Source of the DNA: Brachyspira hampsonii
GTDB taxonomy: Bacteria > Spirochaetota > Brachyspiria > Brachyspirales > Brachyspiraceae
Reading direction: 5' to 3'
Assembly (NCBI RefSeq): GCF_001746205.1
Contig: NZ_MDCO01000012.1
Coordinates: 124,001 to 188,000, forward strand
DNA length: 64,000 bases
Below the pieces are notes generated by a model that was not told the DNA's origin, did not search any database, and saw nothing but the letters and a program-made list of their open reading frames with translations. Shown one piece after another: positions 18,146 to 26,554 of the stretch. Both the position numbers and the translations under genes were made by a program. Positions within the stretch are counted from its first letter, which is position 1; every line of letters begins with the position of its first letter.

Positions 18146-19843
18146 ATGAATAATACTATATTCACTAAAAATATAGAGCTTTTAAATAAAAATAAATATA
18201 ATTTCAGAGCTGTAAAGAAATTAACAGAATATAATCCGCAAAATAATAAATATCAATTAAAACAGTCAAAAAATAATTTATTCGCTGTTATATATAATAA
18301 TAAACCTTTAACTTCTCTATATAATCCAATGGAAGAAGCTAAAAGACTAATATCGCAATTTATAGCAAACAATAATGAACATATAGGAATATTTTTATCT
18401 ATAGCTTCATTCTTTCACATAGAATATTTTTTATCTTTAAATGAAAATAATAAGGCAATCATAATAGAAAAAGACATAGAAATAGTTAAACTTATTCTAT
18501 CAAATTTAAAACTTTCAAATGAAAATATATTAAAAAACATAATACTAATTCTAAATGAAGATTTAGAAACTATATTGGCATTTTTTAATTTTTATATGAA
18601 TGATAATGATTCAAAAAAAATAGTTTATATAAGACATGTAAGAGCTTCAAATATAGACGATGAAACCAGAGAATATTATGATAATGTTAATATATCACTT
18701 GCAAACTCTATTAAAGAAAAATTAATGTCATTAACATCTAATTATTATTTTGCTCCTATATGGACTAGAAATATACTCTATAATATGCATTTCAATGAAG
18801 GATATTCTATAAAAACATTCTGCAATATATTAAAAAAAGAAATACCTATTTTATTAGTATCTGCCGGAGCTTCTGCCGATAACTATATAGAAAATATTAA
18901 AGAATTATCAAAAACTCATTTTGTACTAGTATTATCACATGCTTTTAATAGTTTAATAAAAAATAATATAAAACCTGATGCAGTTATATCAACAGACGGA
19001 GGTTTTTATTCTTCAATACATTTAAAAGAACTTCTTAAAAAAGAAAATGAAAATATAAATATATTCACTACACATACGGCATATCCTTTTCCTCTTACTC
19101 ATATAGAAAATAAAAGAATATTCTATTTTTCACATGATGAAAGTTTTGAAAAAATACTATATCCTATAAACGATGATAACAATAATAATATATATTTCTA
19201 TATGGAAGGAAGCGTTATAATGCCTGCTTTAAGAATAGCATATATGCTTAATCCTAAATATATATTGCTTGCAGGATGTGATTTTTGTCATATTGATGAT
19301 AAAACCCATTCTAAATATTCAAATGCATCGGATTATGATTATATAAAAAGCAGTAAATTAAAAACTTTTGAATCTGCTAAATATAAAAGACTTAATGATA
19401 ATCAAAAAATAAAATGCTATGATAATGTTTATAGAAATACATCTTCGGTACTTTTGAGTTATAAAAATCATTTTGAATCTATAATACAAGAGATTTCTGA
19501 AATTACGGATATTTTTACTTTGACTATTCAATCAGCATTCATAAAAAATGTAAAAATATACAATCATAAAAACTTAAATTCTAATAATAAAAATATAGAA
19601 ATTAAAAAATATTTAAAAGAAAACATAGATAAAGAAAAACTAGTAAAAGAAATAGATGAATTCATAAAAAATATTAATAAAGAAAATATAGATAAAAATA
19701 ATTTAAATAATGATGTTAAAAATATTGCTGATATAATATCACCTTGGCATGTTGAAAAATTTGAAAAATCTATGATAAGCTATGAAGAAATTAAAAATTA
19801 TATGAATAAATGGTATAATGATATAAAATTACTGCTTTATTAA
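18146..19843 (+). CDS. Motility-associated glycosyltransferase, Maf/DUF115 family
   Basis: 565 residues, cytoplasmic. The central DUF115 domain is recognised from IPILLVSAGASADNYIENIK followed by DAVISTDGGFY and a downstream YILLAGCDFCH block. Maf proteins transfer nonulosonic acids or related sugars to flagellins in other bacteria, and Brachyspira filaments are glycosylated, so FlaB (28821-29678) is a plausible target; that link is inference. The C-terminal 110 residues are Lys/Asn/Glu-rich and helical. No sugar-biosynthesis genes are adjacent. Confidence 0.75.
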   Translation: MNNTIFTKNIELLNKNKYNFRAVKKLTEYNPQNNKYQLKQSKNNLFAVIYNNKPLTSLYNPMEEAKRLISQFIANNNEHIGIFLSIASFFHIEYFLSLNENNKAIIIEKDIEIVKLILSNLKLSNENILKNIILILNEDLETILAFFNFYMNDNDSKKIVYIRHVRASNIDDETREYYDNVNISLANSIKEKLMSLTSNYYFAPIWTRNILYNMHFNEGYSIKTFCNILKKEIPILLVSAGASADNYIENIKELSKTHFVLVLSHAFNSLIKNNIKPDAVISTDGGFYSSIHLKELLKKENENINIFTTHTAYPFPLTHIENKRIFYFSHDESFEKILYPINDDNNNNIYFYMEGSVIMPALRIAYMLNPKYILLAGCDFCHIDDKTHSKYSNASDYDYIKSSKLKTFESAKYKRLNDNQKIKCYDNVYRNTSSVLLSYKNHFESIIQEISEITDIFTLTIQSAFIKNVKIYNHKNLNSNNKNIEIKKYLKENIDKEKLVKEIDEFIKNINKENIDKNNLNNDVKNIADIISPWHVEKFEKSMISYEEIKNYMNKWYNDIKLLLY

Positions 19844-19946
19844 AAAAATTGATATTTTTTTATTTCTAATACTTTACAAAAAATTAACGAAAATTATAAT
19901 AAAGTAAACATAATATATAACTAAATACAGGAGAATAAAAATATAT

Positions 19947-20486
19947 ATGAATAAAATTTTACTTCTATTTATAACATTATTAATAATATCAATGCAAGCA
20001 TTCTCTGCTGCTGTAACTACACATTATAATAATTGGAAAATAAGAAGAATAAGTTATAACAATACTGACACAAAAACTGTTACAATGACTATAAAAAATA
20101 ATAATAGTTTGGAAGTATATATAGCTGCTAGAAATAATCAGCTTAGTGTAAGTATAAATTGGTATAAAGATAAAATAGATGAAAATACTCCAATAGTAGA
20201 ATATAGTTTTAATAATTCTCCTTATAAATCTGTAGAGCCTTTTATGAGATCTTCAAATGATAATTTTGATATATTATATACAATATCACCTGCTTTCGGA
20301 ATAATACAAGAAAAAGAAGTTATCGAATTTCTAAATAAATTAATAAACAGCAAAACTTTATCTATAAAACCTAATACTGATGCTCAGGCATATACTATTG
20401 ATGTTACAGGGTTAAAAGAAGCAATACAAAAAACTGATTTCTCAGGAACTTTATTTGATAAATACAAAAGTCAAATATTAAAATAA
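19947..20486 (+). CDS. Exported protein of unknown function
   Basis: 179 residues with a clear signal peptide (hydrophobic residues 4-16, likely cleavage after AFSA). The mature part looks like a small beta-sandwich with many Asn, Ser and Thr, followed by a helical C-terminus. No lipobox and no terminal aromatic, so probably periplasmic. AGGAG sits 13 bases before the ATG, slightly far. It ends just before a tandem pair of nested repeat elements. No family recognised. Confidence 0.6.
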   Translation: MNKILLLFITLLIISMQAFSAAVTTHYNNWKIRRISYNNTDTKTVTMTIKNNNSLEVYIAARNNQLSVSINWYKDKIDENTPIVEYSFNNSPYKSVEPFMRSSNDNFDILYTISPAFGIIQEKEVIEFLNKLINSKTLSIKPNTDAQAYTIDVTGLKEAIQKTDFSGTLFDKYKSQILK

Positions 20487-20512
20487 TATGTACTAGAAAC
20501 TTCACATTTATA

Positions 20513-20709
20513 ACGCACGCACAATAAAGTTAAAAAATATAAATTATTTAATATTCAAATTTTTATTATATATTTAATTTAGTTCACCGTGCGTTAAATA
20601 AATTCCAAATTTAATTAACTCTTGGGCGGGTGCTGAAATTTAAAATTAAGTTCTAAAGATAATATAATATTAAAATATAAAATAAAGCTCTAAATTTTAA
20701 AGGGCGGGG
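20513..20709. repeat. Nested GC-rich inverted-repeat element, copy C1 (left arms missing)
   Basis: Arms: ACGCACGCAC at 20513-20522, TTCACCGTGCGTT ending near 20595, CTTGGGCGGGTGCT near 20622-20635 and AAAGGGCGGGG at 20699-20709. The left middle and outer arms are absent; the element begins just after the stop of the preceding gene. The stretch from the inner arm through the GGGCGGG arm is nearly identical to C2. Confidence 0.75.
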
Positions 20710-20743
20710 TATGTAATTAATTTTTTAAGAATTTACTTGAAAT

Positions 20744-20985
20744 CCCACCCTATAGGCTTTCAATTCTTTCTGATTTTAATAAACTATTTTTCTTTTAAAT
20801 CTAAATAGTAATTTTAGCTGCCCACCCAATTTTTTTAAATTTCGTACTAATTTTATCGCACGCAGAATAAGTTAAAAAATATAAATTATTTAATATTCAA
20901 ATTTTTATTATATATTTAATTTAGTTCACCGTGCGTTAAATAAATTCTAAGTTTAATTAAATCTTGGGCGGGTGCTGAAATTTAG
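20744..20985. repeat. Nested GC-rich inverted-repeat element, copy C2 (right outer arm missing)
   Basis: Arms: CCCACCCTATAG at 20744-20755, GCCCACCCAA near 20820-20829, CGCACGCAGAATAA at 20857-20870, TTCACCGTGCGTT near 20926-20938 and CTTGGGCGGGTGCT at 20963-20976. About 145 bases (20857-20999) repeat C1 (20513-20657) with only a few differences, AT spacers included, which points to a recent duplication or gene conversion. Together C1 and C2 fill the gap between the convergent ends of the exported-protein gene and the LUD gene. Confidence 0.78.
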
Positions 20986-21037
20986 AATTAAGTTCTAAAT
21001 ATAATTAATATATATATAAAACTTTCTTAAATAAAAA

Positions 21038-21670
21038 TTAAAATCCTAATTCTTCACCTATAAATATTATATGTATTCTTTCTTTTATATGACATTTATT
21101 AACTATAATAGTATATGCACATAATCTATTTTCTATATCGCAGTTTTCCTCATCGCAAATCATATTACCTGTGCAGCAAGGATTATCTACTTTAAATCTC
21201 ACAGAATTCTCTCCAGCGGCAATATTTCTTACTCTTTTTACAGCTTCTTCAACAGTATTACAAACTTTATTTCTTCCCACAATCAAAAATACTTTTTTAG
21301 GTCCGTAAATAGTAGCAGCAACTCTGTTTCCGCCTCCGTCTGTAGATACAATATCACCATTCTTTGTTACAGCATTAGCCGAACACAAATAAACATCGCT
21401 TGTAAATGCTTTTATCTCTGCTTCTGCTTTTAATTCTTTATTATTTCTATCAACAAAATTTTTATAGCCTTTCAAATCTTCTAATATGCCCATTTGATTA
21501 ACTGATGTGCTTCCGCCAAATGTAATAGTATCATTCTCTTTTATAAGAGATAATACAAACTTTTTTGCCTCTTCCTTATTACCGAAACTGTCAAAAGCAA
21601 AGCCTTTTTTATTAAACTTTTCTTTTAAAACCAAAGATAATCTTTGAAAATATTCTTCCTGAACTGTCAT
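21038..21670 (-). CDS. LUD-domain protein (lactate utilisation family, DUF162)
   Basis: 210 residues filled by a single LUD domain: the glycine-rich ITFGGSTSVNQMG, DVYLCSANAVTKNGDIVSTD with GGGNRVAA, the VGRNKV turn, and a Cys-rich end (NPCCTGNMICDEENCDIENRLC) followed by the family ending FIGEELGF. Relatives include LutC/YkgG subunits of lactate oxidation. Stand-alone copies like this one, with no LutA or LutB partner nearby, are common in anaerobes and of uncertain role. GAGGG precedes the ATG. Confidence 0.82.
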   Translation of the reverse strand: MTVQEEYFQRLSLVLKEKFNKKGFAFDSFGNKEEAKKFVLSLIKENDTITFGGSTSVNQMGILEDLKGYKNFVDRNNKELKAEAEIKAFTSDVYLCSANAVTKNGDIVSTDGGGNRVAATIYGPKKVFLIVGRNKVCNTVEEAVKRVRNIAAGENSVRFKVDNPCCTGNMICDEENCDIENRLCAYTIIVNKCHIKERIHIIFIGEELGF

Positions 21671-21992
21671 AAAAAATCCCTCATTTATTATATTTATTAA
21701 ACTAGTATAAATACAACTTATATTTTTTTCAATATTATTTTAGCTTTAATGCTCACTATATTTGCAGCTCTGACAATATATTTTACATACATAAAAATTA
21801 TAAATTTAATAAACACTATACAAACAAATTTTAGAATAATCAGATATAAAGAATGATGTATATATTTACATTTCTTTTTTTATAGTATATAATCCTGCTA
21901 CTTTTCGCGGAAATAATATTTTTTTATTAAAAATTTTATTTTTCACATTAATAAATATTTTATTTAGATTGATTTCAAGCGTGGAGGTTATT
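21671..21992. other. Divergent intergenic region between the LUD gene and the DUF285 cluster
   Basis: This AT-rich stretch separates two divergently read genes and must hold both promoters. I saw no open reading frame, no copy of the nested repeat and no confident hexamer pair. A short GC-richer word, TTCGCGGAAA, lies near 21904. Confidence 0.3.
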
Positions 21993-23960
21993 ATGTCAGA
22001 AAAACAATTTAAGCCAAAAACTAAAGAAGAATTAAAAAAATTAGTTCAGGATGAAAGTATTAATCTTGGAAGTATTGATACAAGTTTAATAATAGATATG
22101 AGTACTTTATTTTTTAATAATATAAGAGAAGATTTTTCAGGTATAGAAACTTGGGACATTTCTAATGTAACAAATATGAGCGGTATGTTTAAAAATGCAG
22201 TTAATTTCAATCACAATATAAATGATTGGAATGTATCTAATGTTACAGTTATGTCTGCTATGTTTTGCGGTGCTAAAACCTTTAATCAGCCTTTATATAA
22301 ATGGGATACTTCTAATGTTCAGTATATGATGGAGATGTTTAAGAATGCTGAAAGTTTTAATCAAAATATCAATAGCTGGGATGTTTCTAATGTAACAAGT
22401 ATGAGAGAAATGTTTTACGGCTGTATAATGTTTAATGAACCTTTGGATAATTGGAATACTTCTAAAGTTGACTGTATGAATGGTATGTTTTTTGGAGCTT
22501 CAAAATTTAATCAGCCTTTAAATAGCTGGGATATTTTTAATGTAGAATTTATGGATAATATGTTTGAAATAGCTTCTAATTTTAATCAGCCTTTAGATAA
22601 TTGGAATACTTATAATTTAACAAATATAGTAAATATGTTTTATAATGCCTCTTCATTTAATCAGGATTTAAACAGCTGGAAAACAGAAAAAATAGAATAT
22701 ATGAATCAAGCTTTTTTTAATGCTTTATCTTTTAATCCTGATAATATTAAAAATTGGAATTTTAAAAAAGTTAAAGAATTTGATAGAATTTTTAATAATG
22801 TTTCATTAGATTTAGTTTTAAAAATATATTCTTTTCAAAGCTCAAAATCTGCTGCAGCAAATCTTGAAGAAATTACAAATAAATTTGATAAAAAAGAAGT
22901 TTATAAACTAGGATTAAAATATAATAAAAAAGCAGTATCTGATGTTCTAAAAAAATTAGAAAATATGCATTATGAAGAATTAAAAGAGCTTATTGATAGT
23001 AAAGAGGATATTATAAAAGAGTATAAAGAATTAGAAAAATCAGAAACCAAAAAAGATAAAAAAGATAGTAAGCAAACTAAAATGCATCAGCCAAAAAATA
23101 AAAATGAATTAATAAAACTAATAGCAGATAAAACAAAACTTGATAAAATAGATACTTCTTTAATAACAGATATGAGCAATCTTTTTAAAGATTCTAAATT
23201 AAAAAAGTTTGACGGTATAGAAACTTGGAATGTATCTAATGTAGTAAATATGGAAAGTATGTTTGAAGGAGCATTAGCTTTTAATCATAATATTGAGATC
23301 TGGGACGTTTCAAAAGTTGAGAATATGAGTTCTATGTTTAAAAAATGCAAAAAATTTGATAATCCTCTTAATGATTGGAATGTATCTAAAGCTGCTGATA
23401 TGAGAGCTATGTTTGCTAATTGTGAAAGTTTTAATCAGCCTTTAGACAAATGGAATGTATCTAATGTAAAAGATATGTCATCAATGTTTTATTATGCTGA
23501 AAGTTTTAATCAAAATATTAATAATTGGGACGTGTCTAAGGTTGAAAATATGAATAGTATGTTTAAAGGAGCTATTAATTTTAATAGTGCTTTAGACAAA
23601 TGGAATGTATCTAATGTTAAAGATATGTCATTAATGTTTTGCTTTACTAAAAGTTTTAATCAGCCTCTTAATAATTGGAATCTTTCTAATGTTATAAGTA
23701 TTAGTCAGATTAATAATTGGAATCTTTCTAATGTTATAAGTATTAGTCAGATGTTTCATTATGCTTCATCATTTAATCAGCCTTTGGATAATTGGGACGT
23801 TTCCAATGTAGAATATATGAACTCTGTATTTTATGAAGCTGAAAGATTTAATCAGAATTTAGAATCTTGGAATGTATCTAAAGCAGAGCCTAATCGTATG
23901 AGAGATATGTTTGATAACTCAGCAATGGAAAATAATACGCCTTCTTGGTATAAAGATTAA
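21993..23960 (+). CDS. DUF285/BspA-type leucine-rich repeat protein with two repeat blocks
   Basis: 655 residues from ATG 21993, chosen because GTGGAGG lies 5 bases upstream; a TTG at 21969 is less likely. About 17 units of a 25-residue repeat (consensus NWDVSNV-x2-M-x2-MF-x2-A-x2-FNQPLD) form two blocks, at about residues 40-270 and 400-645. They are split by a Lys/Glu-rich helical linker; each block is preceded by a capping motif ending in DTSLI-x-DMS-x-LF. There is no signal peptide, although relatives are usually called surface proteins. One unit is disturbed by a 42-bp tandem duplication (23668-23751). It is a full-length paralogue of the gene at 26554. Confidence 0.85.
   Translation: MSEKQFKPKTKEELKKLVQDESINLGSIDTSLIIDMSTLFFNNIREDFSGIETWDISNVTNMSGMFKNAVNFNHNINDWNVSNVTVMSAMFCGAKTFNQPLYKWDTSNVQYMMEMFKNAESFNQNINSWDVSNVTSMREMFYGCIMFNEPLDNWNTSKVDCMNGMFFGASKFNQPLNSWDIFNVEFMDNMFEIASNFNQPLDNWNTYNLTNIVNMFYNASSFNQDLNSWKTEKIEYMNQAFFNALSFNPDNIKNWNFKKVKEFDRIFNNVSLDLVLKIYSFQSSKSAAANLEEITNKFDKKEVYKLGLKYNKKAVSDVLKKLENMHYEELKELIDSKEDIIKEYKELEKSETKKDKKDSKQTKMHQPKNKNELIKLIADKTKLDKIDTSLITDMSNLFKDSKLKKFDGIETWNVSNVVNMESMFEGALAFNHNIEIWDVSKVENMSSMFKKCKKFDNPLNDWNVSKAADMRAMFANCESFNQPLDKWNVSNVKDMSSMFYYAESFNQNINNWDVSKVENMNSMFKGAINFNSALDKWNVSNVKDMSLMFCFTKSFNQPLNNWNLSNVISISQINNWNLSNVISISQMFHYASSFNQPLDNWDVSNVEYMNSVFYEAERFNQNLESWNVSKAEPNRMRDMFDNSAMENNTPSWYKD
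23668..23751 (+). repeat. Perfect 42-bp tandem duplication inside the DUF285 gene
   Basis: The 42-base unit starting TTAATAATTGGAATC occurs at 23668-23709 and again at 23710-23751 with no differences. It keeps the reading frame and duplicates 14 residues (NNWNLSNVISISQ plus one). The natural unit is 75 bases, so this is a partial, out-of-register copy typical of recent replication slippage. Confidence 0.95.
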
Positions 23961-24180
23961 TTTTTATTGAGTTTTAATTAGCTAGTAATTTTTTAATAAA
24001 GTTATTAGTTAATTAAATTAATAAACCTATATAACAGTAAAATGAACTAATTAAAGATTATATCAGCCTTTTTTAGCAAAGATGCAAAAAGAGAAATAAT
24101 ATAATTTATTTAATATAATAAAAATTTAAAAATATTTCAAAAAATATAAAATAAGGTAAAATTAATTAGGATATATAATT

Positions 24181-26445
24181 ATGAAATACAAACCTCAAAC
24201 AAAAAAAGAATTGAAAAAATTAGTGGAAGATGAAAGCATCAATCTTGGAAGTATTGATACAAGTTTAATAACTGATATGAGCGAATTATTTAGAAGTAGT
24301 GAAAGAGAAGATTTCTCAGGTATAGAAACTTGGGACGTATCTAATGTTGAAAATATGGGCAGTATGTTTAAAGGATGCAAAGAATTTAATCAGCCTCTAA
24401 ATAGTTGGAATACCAATAAAGTCAAAGATATGTCAAGAATGTTTGACTGCTGTTTTAAATTTAATCAGCCTTTGGATAAATGGGATACTTCTAATGTCGG
24501 CAGTATGAACAATATGTTTCAAGAATGCAAATCTTTTAATCAAGACATTAGTAATTGGAATGTTTCAAAAGTAACAAATATGAATTCTATGTTTAATGGA
24601 TGTACAAGCTTTAATCAAAATATAAGTAATTGGAATATAAAGAGCGTAAAATATATGAGCTTTATGTTTGCCAATGCTTCATCTTTTAATCAGGATTTAA
24701 ATAACTGGGATATAAGCAAGGTAAAAAGCATTAGTTTTATATTTAATCATGCTAATAGTTTTAAAATAATTCCTCATAAATGGAATTTTGATAATATAAA
24801 AGAAGATATTGATTATATATTACCAGAAGAAATGCTTGATGAAATATATTCTAAAAAAGAACCTATTAATTTGTTATGCTATTTATTTTATGATAAATAT
24901 TATGAAGATGAAAATTTACAAAAAGTAGATGTTAAATTATGGCATAAGACTTTAAAAAATTCAATTAATAAAAAAATTATTTCTTTTGTTTCAAGATTAG
25001 AAAAAGATTTTGAAAATGAACTTAAAAATGAAATAGAATATCATTCTAATAAAATAATTTTTCAAAATATTGAAGAGGCAGAAGAATATGTTAATAATAA
25101 TTATGATAAGTCATTTGATAAAAGTATAAAATTTATAGATGATAAATATACTATATTTACTAAAGACAGAAAAACAAAAATAAGGTTAAAGATGATTAGA
25201 TTTATTTATGGAAGTTATTTAAAAGTTAAAGATAATGTTGTAAGATTAGAAATTATTGATGATATTATTAATTTGCTTGATATAGAAAGTTTTAGAAATG
25301 TATCTTATCAAATATTTTTAAGCGACAGAAGTAAATTAGCTTCAAGAATTATTTGCGGTATATATGGAGATGGTAAAATAGTAGAAGATTATGTAAAAAG
25401 TTTAAAAAAAGAATTTTATCCTCGTTCATACTATGTTTATATTTTAGCTTTAAATAAAAATAAATATGCATTAAGATTACTTTGCGATGCATCTTTAAAA
25501 TCAAAAATAGAAAGTATAAAAAATGCAGCCGAATTAGCACTTGAAACTATAGCTAATAGAATGAAAGTTGAAAGATATGAATTAGATGATTTATTAGTTC
25601 CTGATTTTAATCTTGATAAGAATGGCGAGAGAATAGTATATGCTGAAGATAAAGAATATAAACTTTTTATTGATGATAATATGGAGCTTCATATTATCAT
25701 CAATAATAAAGAATTAAAAACACCACCTAAAACTTTTTCTAAAGAGTTAAAATCAGAAATAACTTTTATTAAAAAGGAAATAAAAAATATTGTAAAAAGT
25801 CAAAGAGATAAAATGATATATCTTTTAATGAATGGAAGAAAATATTCTTATAATTTTTGGAAATCTGTTTATATAGATAATTATCTTTTTAATGGGTATG
25901 CTGTTAAATTAATTTGGAACTTATATGATGAAAATAATTTGTTTTTAACAACATTCAGATATTTAACTGATGGAAGTTTTACAGATTATGATGATAAAGA
26001 AGTAAAAATCAATGAAAATAATTCTATTAGTTTAGCATATGTAAAAGAAATGGATAATGATATTATAGATAAATGGAAAAAGCAATTATCAGATTATGAG
26101 ATTGTTCAGCCTATTAATCAATTAAGAGTTATTGATGATTTAGAAAAAGAATTTTATTCATATAATGGTGAATATAAATTATCTAAGTTAAAAAATTTTG
26201 TTAATAAATATCCTTTTAATGAATATTATGAAGATTATTACACAATATATGGATATAAATTTGAAGATAAAGTAAGCGGTTTAGTATTAGATATATCAAC
26301 GAACGGTATTAGCAGAGATAATGCTGACTTTGGAGATATGATAGAAATAGTATTAAAAATATTAAATATATCAGAAAATAATAAAGATTTAGTTAATAGA
26401 TTGATGTTTGGTTCTATCTTGATGCTTGAAAATTTAGTACAATAA
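24181..26445 (+). CDS. DUF285 repeat protein fused to a DUF4132 domain
   Basis: 754 residues. Residues 1-35 are the same capping sequence as in the two flanking DUF285 genes. Residues about 40-205 hold six to seven 25-residue units. Residues about 205-480 are helical with HEAT-like traits (LRLLCDASLKSKIESIKNAA). Residues about 525-700 match DUF4132, the domain at the end of the E. coli MolR/YehI protein, with RKYSYNFWKSVYIDN, WNLYDENNLFLTTFRYLTDG and the hallmark WKKQLSDYEIVQPINQL (from residue 632). DUF4132 has no settled biochemical role. No signal peptide, so a cytoplasmic or non-classically exported product. No frame disruption is visible. Confidence 0.8.
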   Translation: MKYKPQTKKELKKLVEDESINLGSIDTSLITDMSELFRSSEREDFSGIETWDVSNVENMGSMFKGCKEFNQPLNSWNTNKVKDMSRMFDCCFKFNQPLDKWDTSNVGSMNNMFQECKSFNQDISNWNVSKVTNMNSMFNGCTSFNQNISNWNIKSVKYMSFMFANASSFNQDLNNWDISKVKSISFIFNHANSFKIIPHKWNFDNIKEDIDYILPEEMLDEIYSKKEPINLLCYLFYDKYYEDENLQKVDVKLWHKTLKNSINKKIISFVSRLEKDFENELKNEIEYHSNKIIFQNIEEAEEYVNNNYDKSFDKSIKFIDDKYTIFTKDRKTKIRLKMIRFIYGSYLKVKDNVVRLEIIDDIINLLDIESFRNVSYQIFLSDRSKLASRIICGIYGDGKIVEDYVKSLKKEFYPRSYYVYILALNKNKYALRLLCDASLKSKIESIKNAAELALETIANRMKVERYELDDLLVPDFNLDKNGERIVYAEDKEYKLFIDDNMELHIIINNKELKTPPKTFSKELKSEITFIKKEIKNIVKSQRDKMIYLLMNGRKYSYNFWKSVYIDNYLFNGYAVKLIWNLYDENNLFLTTFRYLTDGSFTDYDDKEVKINENNSISLAYVKEMDNDIIDKWKKQLSDYEIVQPINQLRVIDDLEKEFYSYNGEYKLSKLKNFVNKYPFNEYYEDYYTIYGYKFEDKVSGLVLDISTNGISRDNADFGDMIEIVLKILNISENNKDLVNRLMFGSILMLENLVQ

Positions 26446-26450
26446 TAAAT

Positions 26451-26554
26451 TAGATATTAATAGTGTAGTCGAATATAACAATAACGAATGAGCCGAAGCA
26501 TCTAATAACTGAAAAGTTATTAGATATTAATAGCGTAGGCGAATATAACAATAA
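26451..26554. repeat. 34-bp direct repeats flanking a perfect hairpin
   Basis: Copies at 26451-26484 and 26521-26554 differ at only two positions. Between and overlapping them, a 10-bp perfect stem (26501-26510 with 26515-26524) closes a GAAA tetraloop. There is no U-run, so it is not an obvious terminator. The second copy supplies the A of the start codon of the next gene. A related motif, GGCGAACATAGCAATAAT, recurs on the minus strand near 31435-31458. Confidence 0.8.

Noticed and set aside
25349-25540. Minus-strand ORF inside the DUF285-DUF4132 gene
   Set aside because: It lies wholly within a long confident gene, has no ribosome-binding site and has the biased composition of a shadow frame.
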